This document shows, piece by piece, positions 1-10,886 of a DNA stretch of 64,000 nt. The notes under the pieces are model-generated. The model saw nothing but the letters and a program-made list of their open reading frames with translations. It had not been told where the DNA came from and did not search any database. The number at the start of each line of letters is the position of its first letter. The stretch's first letter is position 1. This stretch comes from Mediterranea massiliensis (GTDB taxonomy: Bacteria > Bacteroidota > Bacteroidia > Bacteroidales > Bacteroidaceae). Location of the stretch: NCBI GenBank assembly GCA_015060695.1, contig SUYA01000002.1, forward strand, positions 248,001-312,000. Direction: 5' to 3'. The position numbers and the translations under genes were made by a program.

Positions 1-35
1 CTAAAAATGGTTGTAATACATCTATTTTGTGCGCT

Positions 36-162
36 GAAACTATCCGTTTCTCCCCATGAAACAAACTGTTTCAAGGCGTGAAACAAAGTGTTTCAGCGTA
101 CGAAACAAACTGTTTCACCCCATTGAAACAAAGAGTTTCATAGCGATGAAACAGATAGTAGT
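36..162. repeat. Tandem array of short palindromes GAAAC-N5-GTTTC (5 full copies plus 1 degraded), period 22-23 bp
   Basis: Copies read directly: GAAACTATCCGTTTC 36-50, GAAACAAACTGTTTC 58-72, GAAACAAAGTGTTTC 80-94, GAAACAAACTGTTTC 102-116, GAAACAAAGAGTTTC 125-139, degraded GAAACAGATAGTAGT 148-162. Confidence 0.93.
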
Positions 163-203
163 TGCAATGTAAATAGGTATCAATATAGAATAAAGCCTCC
201 GAT

Positions 204-1028
204 TTACTTCAAATTGAAATAATAAGTAATGGTTCCTTGCTGATTGTTCAAGCCACCGACACTATTGAAGCGAGCCTTCTTAGCTGCCTCTTCGGCTGCG
301 CGACGCAAAGCGGTGCTGACCGTATTGGTTTGACGATTGATAGCGGTTGAAATGACTTCGCCTTGAGGATTGACAATGATGGTTACAACCACACGACCTT
401 CTTCCTGTACATTGTAGGTAGGTTTAGGAAGACCACCGGGACCTAACGAGCGACCATCTAAATTAAATGAACCATATCCACCAACACCGGTAGGCATTCC
501 AGCAGGTGCATTACCTGTAGGGCTACCCTGTACTCCTTGTCCGGTAGTAGTACCTTTATCACCCATCTGCGCCCCTCGGCCGAAAGCATTGGCCACCCGA
601 CGACGAGCGGCTTCTTCGGCGGCTTTCCGTTCGCGTTCGGCTTTTTCGGCTTCCAAGCGTTGCTTTTCGGCCGCAATCTCTTCGGCACTCTTTTCAGGTT
701 TCTTCACCTCTTCTTTTTTAGGTGTAGGTGGAGTTTTAGGAGGAATTGCCACCGTTTCTTCTACCTCTTGCGTAATCATCTCTTGTTCCACTACTTCCTC
801 GACCGGTGGTATCGGTTGCTGTTGGGGCATTACATCTACCTTCACCAAAGTAGGATCTGCCGCACCGAACGCATCAGGCATTTCTCCCAACAAAACAGAA
901 ACTCCTCCCTCTTCTTCCGGCTTGGGCACAGTAAATCCCACTAAGAGTAAAAGCAATAACAGGGCAAGATGCACCAACAATGCACCTGCCAATCCCATGT
1001 ATTTACTTCTCTTCTTCGGATTCATCAT
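204..1028 (-). CDS. tonB: TonB family protein (energy transducer)
   Basis: N-terminal TM segment, Pro/Lys/Glu-rich middle, C-terminal TonB-like fold; adjacent to exbD/exbB. Confidence 0.85.
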   Translation of the reverse strand: MMNPKKRSKYMGLAGALLVHLALLLLLLLVGFTVPKPEEEGGVSVLLGEMPDAFGAADPTLVKVDVMPQQQPIPPVEEVVEQEMITQEVEETVAIPPKTPPTPKKEEVKKPEKSAEEIAAEKQRLEAEKAERERKAAEEAARRRVANAFGRGAQMGDKGTTTGQGVQGSPTGNAPAGMPTGVGGYGSFNLDGRSLGPGGLPKPTYNVQEEGRVVVTIIVNPQGEVISTAINRQTNTVSTALRRAAEEAAKKARFNSVGGLNNQQGTITYYFNLK

Positions 1029-1029
1029 G

Positions 1030-1440
1030 TTATTTCTCCGGGGGACGAGTAGCCAACACCATCTTGAACTGATTTTCGTTGGCGATATTGAGTACTTTCA
1101 CTATTTCTCTGTAAGGAACCGATTCATCGGCATAGAGGGCCACATACATCTCCGGCTCACGAGTGGCACAAGCCCGAAGAAAATCGGGCAACTCATCGAG
1201 CGACAGAGATTGTTCCTTATCGTTGCCGAAAGCTGCATAAAAGTTCAACTCTTTATCAATGATGACACGCGTCAATGGCTTGGCCGATGTCTGCTGTTTT
1301 CCTTGAGGCAACAACACCTTTATGGCATTAGGTGACACCATGGTAGAGGTAATCATAAAGAATATCAGCAACAGGAATATGACATCTGTCATAGATGCCA
1401 TACTGAATGCAGGCGATATTTTGGCTCTTCGCTTTAACAT
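1030..1440 (-). CDS. exbD: ExbD/TolR biopolymer transport protein
   Basis: Single N-terminal TM with 'MASMTDVIFLLLIFFMITSTMV' motif typical of ExbD. Confidence 0.9.
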   Translation of the reverse strand: MLKRRAKISPAFSMASMTDVIFLLLIFFMITSTMVSPNAIKVLLPQGKQQTSAKPLTRVIIDKELNFYAAFGNDKEQSLSLDELPDFLRACATREPEMYVALYADESVPYREIVKVLNIANENQFKMVLATRPPEK

Positions 1441-2147
1441 GGCTCGTTCAACATATCCATGAATGCCATGGTTTTGGCTTCCATCTTGTTAACTACTCCA
1501 TCGACCAATGTTACCAAATAATTGTAGGCAAACATAGCAATGATACCAACCACCAAACCACCCACGGTAGTAATCATAGCCTCGTAAATACCACCGGAAA
1601 GCAGTGTAATATCTATGTTATTTCCGGCATTGGCCATCTCGAAGAAAGCTCGCACCATACCGGTTACTGTCCCTAAAAAACCAATCATAGGCGCACCGCT
1701 GGAAATGGTAGCCATAATGGTTAAACCCTTTTCTAATTTTGCCACTTCTATGTTTCCAGCATTCTCAATAGCTGCCTGCACATCTTGGGTTGAACGTCCC
1801 AAACGACTGATACCTTTTTCAATCATACGAGCCGCAGGGGTGTTGACACCGCGACAATAAGAAACAGCTGCTTTTACTTCACCCGACTTGATGTAGTCTT
1901 TTATCTTATCCATAAACATTGGGTCTTCCTTAGCTGCCGCACGAATTACAAAGATGCGTTCGAAAAGAATGTAAAAGCAAACTACCGACAACAATGCCAA
2001 TATTAACATAATCCATCCACCTTTTAAAGCCATGCTCCACAATGTCATGGTTTCGGGACCGGTTACCGGAGTCAACACCGGATTATTGCCGGCCAAAGTA
2101 TCGGCCAGCGAAGGGGCCACTTGGGCTAAAAGCATCATCATTTCCAT
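1434..2147 (-). CDS. exbB: MotA/TolQ/ExbB proton channel family protein
   Basis: 'APMIGFLGTVTGMVRAF' and 'YEAMITTVGGLVVGI' motifs; start set at the Met overlapping the pdxJ stop. Confidence 0.9.
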   Translation of the reverse strand: MEMMMLLAQVAPSLADTLAGNNPVLTPVTGPETMTLWSMALKGGWIMLILALLSVVCFYILFERIFVIRAAAKEDPMFMDKIKDYIKSGEVKAAVSYCRGVNTPAARMIEKGISRLGRSTQDVQAAIENAGNIEVAKLEKGLTIMATISSGAPMIGFLGTVTGMVRAFFEMANAGNNIDITLLSGGIYEAMITTVGGLVVGIIAMFAYNYLVTLVDGVVNKMEAKTMAFMDMLNEPC

Positions 2148-2860
2148 TACTTCAAACAATTTTTATATTCTTGAATAGTACGTTCCAATCCCAAATAAAG
2201 AGCATCGCTTATCAAAGCATGACCTATCGACACTTCATCCAACCAAGGAATATTTTGATAGAAATACTTCAAATTCAGCAAGCTAAGATCATGCCCTGCA
2301 TTCAGTCCTAACCCTAATTTACGTGCTGCTTGCGCTGCCTCAACAAAGGGAGCAACGGCCTCAGCAGGATTTTGAGGATACAATGTTGCATAGGGTTCGG
2401 TATAAAGTTCCACCCGATCGGCACCTGCTTTAGCGGCATATTCCACCATTTCTGAATCGGCATCGACAAATACTGAAGTACGAATACCCACTTGCTTGAA
2501 CTGTTCTAAGATTTCTACCAAGAAATCGAAATGTTCTTTGGTGTTCCAACCGGCATTCGATGTTAATTGAGTAGGAGTATCGGGCACCAATGTTACTTGA
2601 TGAGGTTTTACTTTCAACACCAAATCTGTGAATTCTGGCGTCGGATTACCTTCTATATTAAACTCCGTGTGCAGCAGAGGACGTAAATCATATACATCTT
2701 TCCTACGAATATGTCGCTCATCGGGACGGGGATGTACCGTAATACCATCTGCTCCAAAACTCTCGCAATCCAAAGCTACCTTTACCACATTAGGTACCTC
2801 ACCACCACGAGCATTGCGCAATGTCGCAATTTTGTTAATGTTTACACTTAATTTTGTCAT
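2147..2860 (-). CDS. pdxJ: Pyridoxine 5'-phosphate synthase
   Basis: [20 protein letters not shown]... and '[16 protein letters not shown]', characteristic of PdxJ. Confidence 0.96.
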   Translation of the reverse strand: MTKLSVNINKIATLRNARGGEVPNVVKVALDCESFGADGITVHPRPDERHIRRKDVYDLRPLLHTEFNIEGNPTPEFTDLVLKVKPHQVTLVPDTPTQLTSNAGWNTKEHFDFLVEILEQFKQVGIRTSVFVDADSEMVEYAAKAGADRVELYTEPYATLYPQNPAEAVAPFVEAAQAARKLGLGLNAGHDLSLLNLKYFYQNIPWLDEVSIGHALISDALYLGLERTIQEYKNCLK

Positions 2861-2969
2861 AAATCAGTCTATAGTTCGGTGCAAAATTACAAATAATACC
2901 TGTATTATCGTTGCTTTCTGAGAAAAAAATGGCATCTTTGCACCCAAACCATTATCAGATAATGAGATT

Positions 2970-3833
2970 ATGAAATTTGCCATATTCGGAAATACATACC
3001 AAGCCCACAAATCATCGCATGTCGAAAAATTATTCCGTCTATTAACCGAGCGCAATGCTCAATTGTGTATTTGCAACAAGTTTTATCGATTCCTGACAGA
3101 TGAAATCCACCTTAATCTACCACAAGTAGAGCTCTTTGAAGGAGAGGAGTTTGATGCTGATATGGTTATCAGCATGGGGGGAGACGGCACATTTTTGAAA
3201 GCAGCTAGTCGGGTTGGCAAAAAAGGGATACCAATTTTGGGTATTAACACCGGAAGGTTGGGTTTCTTGGCCGATATATCGCCCGATGATATGGAAAAGA
3301 CTATTGACGAAATTTACAATCAACACTATAAGATAGAAGAACGAAGCGTATTGCAACTGAAATGTGAAGGTCTTCAACAATCACCGTATGCATTGAACGA
3401 AATTGCTGTTTTAAAACGAGATACTTCGTCGATGATTACTATCCATGCGGCTATCAACGGTGCCCCACTTACTACTTATCAAGCTGACGGATTAGTGATT
3501 GCCACACCCACCGGATCGACCGCCTATTCGCTCAGCGTAGGAGGCCCTATCATGGTACCACACAGCAAAACGATTGCCATTACCCCCGTAGCACCTCATA
3601 GCTTAAATGTACGTCCCATAGTAATTTGCGACGATTGGGAAATTACGCTGGATGTAGAAAGCAGAAGCCACAACTTCTTGATTTCCATAGATGGACGAAG
3701 TGAAAAATGTAATGAGACTACCCGCCTGACCATCTGTAAGGCTGATTATTGCATAAAGGTAATTAAACGATACAACCATGTTTTCTTTGATGCTTTGCGT
3801 AATAAGATGATGTGGGGAGCAGACATAAGATAA
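2970..3833 (+). CDS. nadK: NAD kinase
   Basis: '[12 protein letters not shown]' (GGDG), '[10 protein letters not shown]', '[16 protein letters not shown]'. Confidence 0.96.
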   Translation: MKFAIFGNTYQAHKSSHVEKLFRLLTERNAQLCICNKFYRFLTDEIHLNLPQVELFEGEEFDADMVISMGGDGTFLKAASRVGKKGIPILGINTGRLGFLADISPDDMEKTIDEIYNQHYKIEERSVLQLKCEGLQQSPYALNEIAVLKRDTSSMITIHAAINGAPLTTYQADGLVIATPTGSTAYSLSVGGPIMVPHSKTIAITPVAPHSLNVRPIVICDDWEITLDVESRSHNFLISIDGRSEKCNETTRLTICKADYCIKVIKRYNHVFFDALRNKMMWGADIR

Positions 3834-3861
3834 TAAGATTTAAATACTAATAATACAAAAA

Positions 3862-3889
3862 AAAGGGATGGAACATGTTCCATCCCTTT
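3862..3889. terminator. Bidirectional intrinsic terminator between convergent nadK and mdh
   Basis: Perfect 28-nt palindrome AAAGGGATGGAACATGTTCCATCCCTTT. Confidence 0.85.
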
Positions 3890-3911
3890 CAAAATTCTAT
3901 TTCTCAACGAA

Positions 3912-4853
3912 TCAAAGAGCACCTACTTCAGTCAAAGCTGCATTGGTCTTGCGAACAGCTTCGGCACTAGCAACGAACTTAGCCATTTCATCCGCATTGA
4001 GTTCAAGTTCAACAATCTTTTCGATACCGTTCTTGCCCAAAATAACAGGAACACCGATACAGATGTCTGATTGACCATATTCACCTTCCAAGAATACCGA
4101 GCATGGAATCATCTTCTTTTGATTATGAAGAATAGCCTCCACTACAGCTGCACCAGCTGCACCCGGAGCATACCAAGCCGAAGTACCGAGGAATTTAGTC
4201 AGTGTAGCACCACCTACCATTGTAGAAGCAACCACTTCATCCAACTTTTCTGCAGGAAGCAATGTGCTTACAGGAACTCCCTTGTAGGTAGCCAAACGAG
4301 CCAAAGGTATCATAGTTGTATCACCATGACCACCTATCACCATACCTTCTACTTCGTTTGCATTGCATTCCAATGCTTGAGACAAGAAATACTTGAAGCG
4401 TGAGCTATCCAAAGCACCACCCATACCAATAATACGGTTCTTAGGCAAACCAAGTGATTTAAGTGCCAAGTATGTCATTGTATCCATCGGATTAGAAATA
4501 ACTACGAGGATTGCATTAGGAGAATATTTCAAGATGTTTTGAGCAACCGACTTAACGATACCAGCATTTACACCTATCAGCTCCTCACGAGTCATACCCG
4601 GCTTACGAGGAATACCTGAAGTAATTACCACAACATCAGAGTTTGCAGTCTTTTCATAATCGTTTGTACAGCCCACAATGGTTGTATCGAAACCTAACAA
4701 TTGGGCTGTTTGCATCATATCCATTGCCTTACCTTCAGAAACGCCTTCTTTCACATCCAGCATTACAACTTCGTCGGCTACTTCATTAAAAGCCAACACA
4801 TTGGCGCATGTAGCACCTACGTTACCTGCACCTACTACGGTTACTTTTGACAT
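3912..4853 (-). CDS. mdh: Malate dehydrogenase
   Basis: NAD-binding 'VVGAGNVGATCANVLA'; 'GGHGDTTMIPLARLATYKGVPVS' active-site region. Confidence 0.95.
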   Translation of the reverse strand: MSKVTVVGAGNVGATCANVLAFNEVADEVVMLDVKEGVSEGKAMDMMQTAQLLGFDTTIVGCTNDYEKTANSDVVVITSGIPRKPGMTREELIGVNAGIVKSVAQNILKYSPNAILVVISNPMDTMTYLALKSLGLPKNRIIGMGGALDSSRFKYFLSQALECNANEVEGMVIGGHGDTTMIPLARLATYKGVPVSTLLPAEKLDEVVASTMVGGATLTKFLGTSAWYAPGAAGAAVVEAILHNQKKMIPCSVFLEGEYGQSDICIGVPVILGKNGIEKIVELELNADEMAKFVASAEAVRKTNAALTEVGAL

Positions 4854-5030
4854 AATTCTTTATTTTTTGTTTATAAAAGTGTTTTAAAGTTGCTACAAAA
4901 ATACACAGACATTCGCTATTAAAGAAATATTTCCATAATAATTTTAGTTAAATAGAATAATTACATACTATAGTTTATTTTTGATATGGGCTTTTATGAC
5001 TATTTTTGTGCCCAAATCAAAATATATAGT

Positions 5031-5903
5031 ATGAAAAATAAAACGTTAATTGCAGTAGGTAGCTTATTAATATTAGTACTGATAGTGCTAACAGCTTTAT
5101 TAATTTCTGAAAAGCAGACCAACAAAGAATTGATACAAGAGTTTCAATTGGAAAAGGAGGATTTAGAAAACGAATACACGGCTTTTGCCAAACAATATGA
5201 TGAGTTGAAACTGACTGTATCGAACGACTCGCTGGCTTACTTATTAGAACAGGAACAACTGAAATCGCAACGCTTACTTGAAGAATTGCGCACCGTAAAG
5301 AGCAGCAATGCAGCAGAAATACGCCGATTGAAAAAGGAATTGGCTACACTACGTAAAGTAATGGTGGGATATATTAATCAGATTGACTCACTGAACCGAC
5401 TGACTGCACATCAGCAAGAGGTGATTGCCGAAGTAACCAAAAAATATACTGCAGCATCGCGTCAAATAGACAATTTGACTGAAGAAAAAAAGAATCTGGA
5501 TAAGAAAGTAACTTTAGCTGCTCAACTGGATGCTACCAATATTACTATCTTACCAGCCAACAAACGAGGCAAACAAGCCAAAAGAATAAAAGATGTAAAG
5601 AAGTTCATTATAGACTTTACCATCGTAAAAAACATCACTGCCGAAACCGGTGAACGAACACTATACGTCCGCATAGCCAAACCAGATAATAGTGTGTTAG
5701 CCAAGGATCCTAACAACACCTTCGACTACGAAAACCGTCAGTTGACTTACTCCATAAAAAAATACATTGAATATACTGGTGAAGAACAGAATGTAACGGT
5801 ATATTGGGATGTGGAAGAATTCCTACATGCCGGAACTTATCGTTTCGATATTTTTGCCGACGGTACTTTGATTGGTTCAGAAGAGTTAACGATGAAGAAA
5901 TAA
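5031..5903 (+). CDS. Hypothetical coiled-coil protein with N-terminal TM
   Basis: Start moved from 4986 to 5031 (MKNKTLIAVGSLL...) because a TATTTTTG -7-like element lies at 5001-5008; long Glu/Lys-rich helix. Confidence 0.7.
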   Translation: MKNKTLIAVGSLLILVLIVLTALLISEKQTNKELIQEFQLEKEDLENEYTAFAKQYDELKLTVSNDSLAYLLEQEQLKSQRLLEELRTVKSSNAAEIRRLKKELATLRKVMVGYINQIDSLNRLTAHQQEVIAEVTKKYTAASRQIDNLTEEKKNLDKKVTLAAQLDATNITILPANKRGKQAKRIKDVKKFIIDFTIVKNITAETGERTLYVRIAKPDNSVLAKDPNNTFDYENRQLTYSIKKYIEYTGEEQNVTVYWDVEEFLHAGTYRFDIFADGTLIGSEELTMKK

Positions 5904-5966
5904 AGAGAAAACACCATTAATGCCCACAAAAAAAGGTGGACAGTAGTGAGAAAATATTATATAAAC

Positions 5967-6005
5967 AGAAGCGGTTGGCGATAACACTCATTGCCAACCG
6001 CTTCT
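5967..6005. terminator. Bidirectional intrinsic terminator
   Basis: AGAAGCGGTTGGC (5967-5979) pairs with GCCAACCGCTTCT (5993-6005), 13-bp perfect stem between convergent genes. Confidence 0.85.
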
Positions 6006-6015
6006 TCTATAATCA

Positions 6016-7083
6016 TTACTTAATCAATTTTTTAATAACCGGCAACAAGGCTTCGGCATAACGCATAAAGCCCAAATCGGTAAAGTGGCAAGCATCTACG
6101 GTTGCTTCGCCATCGGAGCCAATCATATTCTCAGAAGTAAACAGATGCACATTCTTATCTCCTTGTTTCTTTAACTTTTCAACTATTTCACCCAATAATT
6201 TATTTTCGGTAGCCAATTCCTTGGCTATCTCTTGATTGAATAATGCATTAGGGAAAGGTGGGTTTTCTATAAATAATATAGGTGTATCGGGATGTGCCTT
6301 ACGAATAATGGCATAGAATTGCTCCATACTTTCATTAACTTTCTCCGGAGTAACATTGGGCAGACAATCGATGACAAACAGTGATGCATTTTCTACCGAA
6401 GCCATCAAATGAGCAATCTCATAATCAAGACGGGCATTGCCACTAAAACCTAAATTGATACACTCACGTTGCAACCAACGTTGAAGTATGTTAGTATGAG
6501 TCATACCCGGACGATTGGCACAGCCACCTTGTAAAATACTGGTACCATAGAATACAATAGGCGAATCTTGCGCTGGCAAATCTACCATCGGTTGAGAGAG
6601 AGTTGCCAAAGAATCAACACCTATTTCTAAAGCAATAGGTCCATCATAAAGCGGCAAATGAAGCATAAACTCACGTTCTTCAGTAGTCATATTCTTTACA
6701 ATAGTTGCCTTGCTTTGCTTCCCCTGAGTCATCCCTGTACCAGCGTAAATCCATTTGCCATCAACCAAGCAATAGAGGTCAAGGCCACAAATACCCGTTG
6801 CAGTCATGTGATTCATCCGAAAATTGTTGCGTGTTTCCCAACGAGCTGCAACTGATGTTGAATTCGTACGAAAACGAACAGTAAGTCCCGCACTATTGCG
6901 TCCTAAATCCCATAATTGCTTTCGAAGAGCAGTTTCTAAATTACCCGGTAAACGCTCATAGCGTGACAAAGTATTTTCTGTGGCTTTCCCCAACACAGGA
7001 AATTTAGAAGCGTCGTAAAAAACAAGCTGAGCATGAATAGACAGTCCCAACAAACAAGCTAAAACAGTGAAAAATGTTCTCAT
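6016..7083 (-). CDS. Secreted SGNH/GDSL-type hydrolase
   Basis: Signal peptide; 'FYGTSILQGG' (block I), 'DACHFTDLGFMRYAE' (block V). Confidence 0.8.
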   Translation of the reverse strand: MRTFFTVLACLLGLSIHAQLVFYDASKFPVLGKATENTLSRYERLPGNLETALRKQLWDLGRNSAGLTVRFRTNSTSVAARWETRNNFRMNHMTATGICGLDLYCLVDGKWIYAGTGMTQGKQSKATIVKNMTTEEREFMLHLPLYDGPIALEIGVDSLATLSQPMVDLPAQDSPIVFYGTSILQGGCANRPGMTHTNILQRWLQRECINLGFSGNARLDYEIAHLMASVENASLFVIDCLPNVTPEKVNESMEQFYAIIRKAHPDTPILFIENPPFPNALFNQEIAKELATENKLLGEIVEKLKKQGDKNVHLFTSENMIGSDGEATVDACHFTDLGFMRYAEALLPVIKKLIK

Positions 7084-7165
7084 AGACTTAAATTTTATTA
7101 TAACTAGATGCGAAGATAAGGTTTTTCCAGCTATTCATTGTATTTTTGAAGAAAAGATTGAAGAT

Positions 7166-7672
7166 ATGAAACGTTTTTATTTAATCATACTGGCAATACT
7201 CATGAGTTTATTGGCCGGTAATATGCAGGCACAAAGCCATAAAGTACACCATGCCGGTGTAGTTAGCAATCAAGATTTGTTCCGTTCCATCATCGGTCGG
7301 TTTCAAGGAAAAGTTATATTGGTAGATTTTTGGGCAACCTGGTGTGGTCCATGCCGCATGGCCAATATTGCCATCAAACCTTTAAAAGAAGAATTGAAAG
7401 GAAAAGATATTGTTTACCTATATTTAACAGGAGATACTTCTCCTAAAGAGAGGTGGGAAGAGATGATCCCAACATTGCACGGTGACCATTTTCGTCTAAC
7501 AGCCGAGCAATGGGCGTATTTGGGAAGAGAATTGGGTATACAAGCCATTCCCACCTATCTTATTATAGATAAACAAGGAAAAATCTGCTATCAACAAAGC
7601 GGATTTCCCGGTATCACCATATTAAGGGAAGAATTACAAAAAGCGATGAATGGGGATGATCAGAAGAATTAA
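7166..7672 (+). CDS. Thioredoxin/TlpA-like protein, exported
   Basis: Signal peptide MKRFYLIILAILMSLLAGNMQAQ; 'DFWATWCGPCRMA'; the ORF start at 7067 lies upstream of a TATTTTTG element at 7141-7148. Confidence 0.85.
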   Translation: MKRFYLIILAILMSLLAGNMQAQSHKVHHAGVVSNQDLFRSIIGRFQGKVILVDFWATWCGPCRMANIAIKPLKEELKGKDIVYLYLTGDTSPKERWEEMIPTLHGDHFRLTAEQWAYLGRELGIQAIPTYLIIDKQGKICYQQSGFPGITILREELQKAMNGDDQKN

Positions 7673-7675
7673 CCA

Positions 7676-8779
7676 TCACCCTTTCTTCACCGATACAATT
7701 CGAGTTGGTTCTTGCTCAATATTCCGCTTATCTACTTGACGTACTACCGCAGCAGCCAATTGCAAAAATGCATTACCTGTCATGGTCGTAACATCAAGTG
7801 CTACCGGTGTGCCCTTATCACCACTTTCACATATACCTTGTACCAAAGGTATTTGTCCCAACAAAGGCACATTCATCTCTTCAGCCAACCGTTTTGTTCC
7901 CTCTTTACCAAATATATAATATTTGTTTTCAGGCAATTCGAGCGGAGTAAACCATGCCATATTTTCCACCAAACCAAGAATGGGTACATTCACCTTTTCG
8001 TTAGTATACATATCAATTCCCTTACGGGCATCGGCCAAGGCCACTTGTTGGGGAGTACTTACAATGACCGCACCGGTAATAGCCAATGTTTGTAACAATG
8101 TAAGATGTATATCACTGGTACCTGGAGGGGTATCAAGAATGAAATAGTCGAGTTCCCCCCAATTAGCATCAGCCACCAATTGTTTCAATGCATTACTTGC
8201 CATACCGCCACGCCACAAAGTAGCCGTATCCGGATCGACAAAGAAACCGATAGATAACAGTTTGATGCCATACTTTTCAACTGGAATAATAAGGTCACGT
8301 CCGCCAATCTGTTCGGCATAAGGACGTTCATCTTCTACTTGAAACATTTTAGGAACTGATGGGCCGAAAATATCGGCATCAAGTAAACCCACCTTAAAGC
8401 CTAATTTCGACAATGAGATAGCCAAATTGGCTGCTACAGTCGATTTTCCAACTCCGCCTTTACCAGAAGAAACAGCAATGACATTCTTTACTTGCGGAAG
8501 CAATTTACCCACCTCCGGACGTGCTGCCTGACGGCTCTCGGTTGTAATAGTTACCTCGACTTCAGAAGAGATATAAGTATGAATGGCTGTTTCGGCTGCC
8601 TTCAGCATTGATTTCATAAAAGGATCGGTAGGTTTCTCAAAAATCAATGAAAAACTAACTTTCATACCATCAATACGAAGATTATCGGCCACCATCTCGG
8701 CCTCAACCAAATTTTTCCCATTTCCAGGATAGCGCACTGTTGCCAGTGCATCCATTATCAGTTTAGGATATAGTGTCAT
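7676..8779 (-). CDS. Mrp/NBP35-family Fe-S carrier ATPase
   Basis: 'VSSGKGGVGKSTVAANLA' deviant Walker A; 'LDADIFGPSVPKMF'; N-terminal MIP18-like domain. Confidence 0.93.
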   Translation of the reverse strand: MTLYPKLIMDALATVRYPGNGKNLVEAEMVADNLRIDGMKVSFSLIFEKPTDPFMKSMLKAAETAIHTYISSEVEVTITTESRQAARPEVGKLLPQVKNVIAVSSGKGGVGKSTVAANLAISLSKLGFKVGLLDADIFGPSVPKMFQVEDERPYAEQIGGRDLIIPVEKYGIKLLSIGFFVDPDTATLWRGGMASNALKQLVADANWGELDYFILDTPPGTSDIHLTLLQTLAITGAVIVSTPQQVALADARKGIDMYTNEKVNVPILGLVENMAWFTPLELPENKYYIFGKEGTKRLAEEMNVPLLGQIPLVQGICESGDKGTPVALDVTTMTGNAFLQLAAAVVRQVDKRNIEQEPTRIVSVKKG

Positions 8780-8781
8780 AA

Positions 8782-9540
8782 TTATTTGCTTGTTTGTAGT
8801 CCACTGCGTTTACTACGGTTATAGCTTCGATATTCATCTAATTCTATTTCTACATCAGGCTCTATTAAATCCCCTTCTGGTGGAAGATGGAATTTTAGAT
8901 ACTTAATATTCAAGCCTCTATCAAGCCATTGTTGCTCGTAATATGTTTTTATACTGAGAATATCATCAGCCATACCAGAGTGATATAAATCTTCTGTCAT
9001 CACTTCTACCGGCATTTGGTTAGTTTCTACCATATACTTAGTATAAGTGAACATGAAGTTACTATCTGTTTTTAAATGTATTAAACCGTTAGGTTTCAAG
9101 AATCTGCGATAACGCTCCATAAAATAGGTCGAAGTAAGCCGCTTGGTCGCTTTTTTCATCTGAGGATCACTAAAGGTAAGCCAAATTTCACTGACTTCAT
9201 CTTTTGCAAAAAAACGATCAATGATTTCAATATTGGTGCGTAGAAAAGCTACATTAGTCATTCCGGCTTCATACGATTCCTTAGCACCACTCCACATTCG
9301 AGCACCTTTTATATCTACTCCAATAAAGTTTTTTTCAGGAAAAAGTTTACCAAGTCCTACGGTGTATTCACCACGGCCACATCCTAATTCCAATACAATG
9401 GGACGTTCATTCTTAAAGAATGATTTACCCCATTTACCTTTCATGTCAAACGAAACATTTTCCACGATCGAATAAGGATATTCGAAGACGTGTGGGAATT
9501 GAGCCATATCGGCAAATTTTGCTAATTTTCCTTTACCCAT
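8782..9540 (-). CDS. trmB: tRNA (guanine-N7-)-methyltransferase
   Basis: '[14 protein letters not shown]', '[18 protein letters not shown]'. Confidence 0.92.
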   Translation of the reverse strand: MGKGKLAKFADMAQFPHVFEYPYSIVENVSFDMKGKWGKSFFKNERPIVLELGCGRGEYTVGLGKLFPEKNFIGVDIKGARMWSGAKESYEAGMTNVAFLRTNIEIIDRFFAKDEVSEIWLTFSDPQMKKATKRLTSTYFMERYRRFLKPNGLIHLKTDSNFMFTYTKYMVETNQMPVEVMTEDLYHSGMADDILSIKTYYEQQWLDRGLNIKYLKFHLPPEGDLIEPDVEIELDEYRSYNRSKRSGLQTSK

Positions 9541-9574
9541 TATTGAGCATTATTTAAATTTATAAAATGTATTA

Positions 9575-10594
9575 CTACTCAACAATAGTCACCCAACCAT
9601 GTATATCCGGTTCATCACCATATTGGATAGCTCGCAGTTTATTATACAGCTTGGTACTTAGTGGCCCTGGTTTTCCATCCTTAGCAATAACATAAGAATG
9701 TCCGTTTTCAGGGTCATCAATACGCAAAATTGGACTAATAACGGCTGCTGTACCACAAGCACCTGCTTCCTCGAAGGTTACCAATTCTTCTTCAGGTATA
9801 GGACGACGTTCTACTGCCATACCCATATCTTCGGCCAACTGAATCAGACTTTTATTAGTTATAGAAGGTAAAATGGATGAAGAAAGAGGGGTTATATATG
9901 TATTGTTTTTGATACCAAAGAAATTGGCTGCACCACATTCATCAATGTATTTCTTTTCCTTGGCATCAAGATAAAACTCTGCCGAATAACCTGCTGCATG
10001 GGCTTCGTGACTAGCACGAAGACTAGCCGCATAGTTTCCACCAACCTTATAAATACCTGTACCTAACGGAGCAGCACGGTCATACTTACGAGTTATAACA
10101 TAAGGAGTTGCTGCAAAGCCGCCTTTAAAGTAAGGGCCTACTGGTGTTACAAATACAACAAACAAATATTCTGTAGCAGGTTTAACACCTACTTGAGCCG
10201 TTATGCCAATAAGCAATGGACGAATATACAAAGAGGCGCCACTTTCATAAGGAGGGATAAAACGCTCATTAAGTTTTACTGCCTTGCAAACAGCTTCTTT
10301 AAAACGTTCGGTAGGTAATTCAGGCATCATAATGCCGCGACAAGTAGATTGCAAACGAGCAGCATTCTCCTCTAAACGGAAAATACGTATTTTGCCGTCC
10401 TGTCCACGAAAAGCTTTTAAACCTTCAAATGCCTCTTGGCCATAATGCAAACAAGATGCTGCCATATGCATCGGGATAGTCTCTTCACTACAGATTTCTT
10501 GTTCTCCCCACTGACCGTTACGATAATAGATTCTCACGTTATAATCTGTCTTCATGTAATTGAATGACAGATTAGACCAATCAATTTCTTTCAT
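9575..10594 (-). CDS. ilvE: Branched-chain amino acid aminotransferase
   Basis: 'ALHYGQEAFEGLKAFR'-like motif, 'GGNYAASLRASHEAHAAGYSAEFYLDAKE'; start at MKEIDWSN rather than the ORF start, which overlaps xseB. Confidence 0.94.
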   Translation of the reverse strand: MKEIDWSNLSFNYMKTDYNVRIYYRNGQWGEQEICSEETIPMHMAASCLHYGQEAFEGLKAFRGQDGKIRIFRLEENAARLQSTCRGIMMPELPTERFKEAVCKAVKLNERFIPPYESGASLYIRPLLIGITAQVGVKPATEYLFVVFVTPVGPYFKGGFAATPYVITRKYDRAAPLGTGIYKVGGNYAASLRASHEAHAAGYSAEFYLDAKEKKYIDECGAANFFGIKNNTYITPLSSSILPSITNKSLIQLAEDMGMAVERRPIPEEELVTFEEAGACGTAAVISPILRIDDPENGHSYVIAKDGKPGPLSTKLYNKLRAIQYGDEPDIHGWVTIVE

Positions 10595-10646
10595 TATTAT
10601 ACTGTTTTTACAAATATTCATTCTACATTTTGTGCAAAAATAATGC

Positions 10647-10859
10647 TTATTTGTCAGATTCCTCCTTATCTGAGAGTATTTTTTCAATTTCAGCATCAGC
10701 TTTTGTTAACTTATCATTACAAAAAGCGATGAGGCGGTTGGCTTCTTTTATTTTATCGCTCAGCTGGTCTATTTCCAATTCATTATCATCTATCATCCGC
10801 ACAATTTCTTCCAATCGTCTAATTGCTTCCGAATAGGTCGGTTGTTTTTTTGTTGCCAT
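10647..10859 (-). CDS. xseB: Exodeoxyribonuclease VII small subunit
   Basis: 'YSEAIRRLEEIVRMIDDNELEIDQL' typical XseB; immediately downstream of xseA. Confidence 0.93.
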   Translation of the reverse strand: MATKKQPTYSEAIRRLEEIVRMIDDNELEIDQLSDKIKEANRLIAFCNDKLTKADAEIEKILSDKEESDK

Positions 10860-10886
10860 CTATATGATATGTTAATTAATAGTTTG

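Noticed and set aside
36-162. Possible CRISPR array
   Set aside because: Repeat unit is 15 bp and spacers are 7-8 nt, far below CRISPR dimensions, with no cas genes in the window.
537-1335. Plus-strand ORFs (135 and 248 aa) antisense to tonB/exbD
   Set aside because: Compositionally biased shadow ORFs opposite confident genes.
5001-5008. Precise promoter call for the coiled-coil gene
   Set aside because: -7-like TATTTTTG is present but the nearest TTTG is spaced 17 bp, shorter than the usual 19-21; used only to support the start-codon choice.
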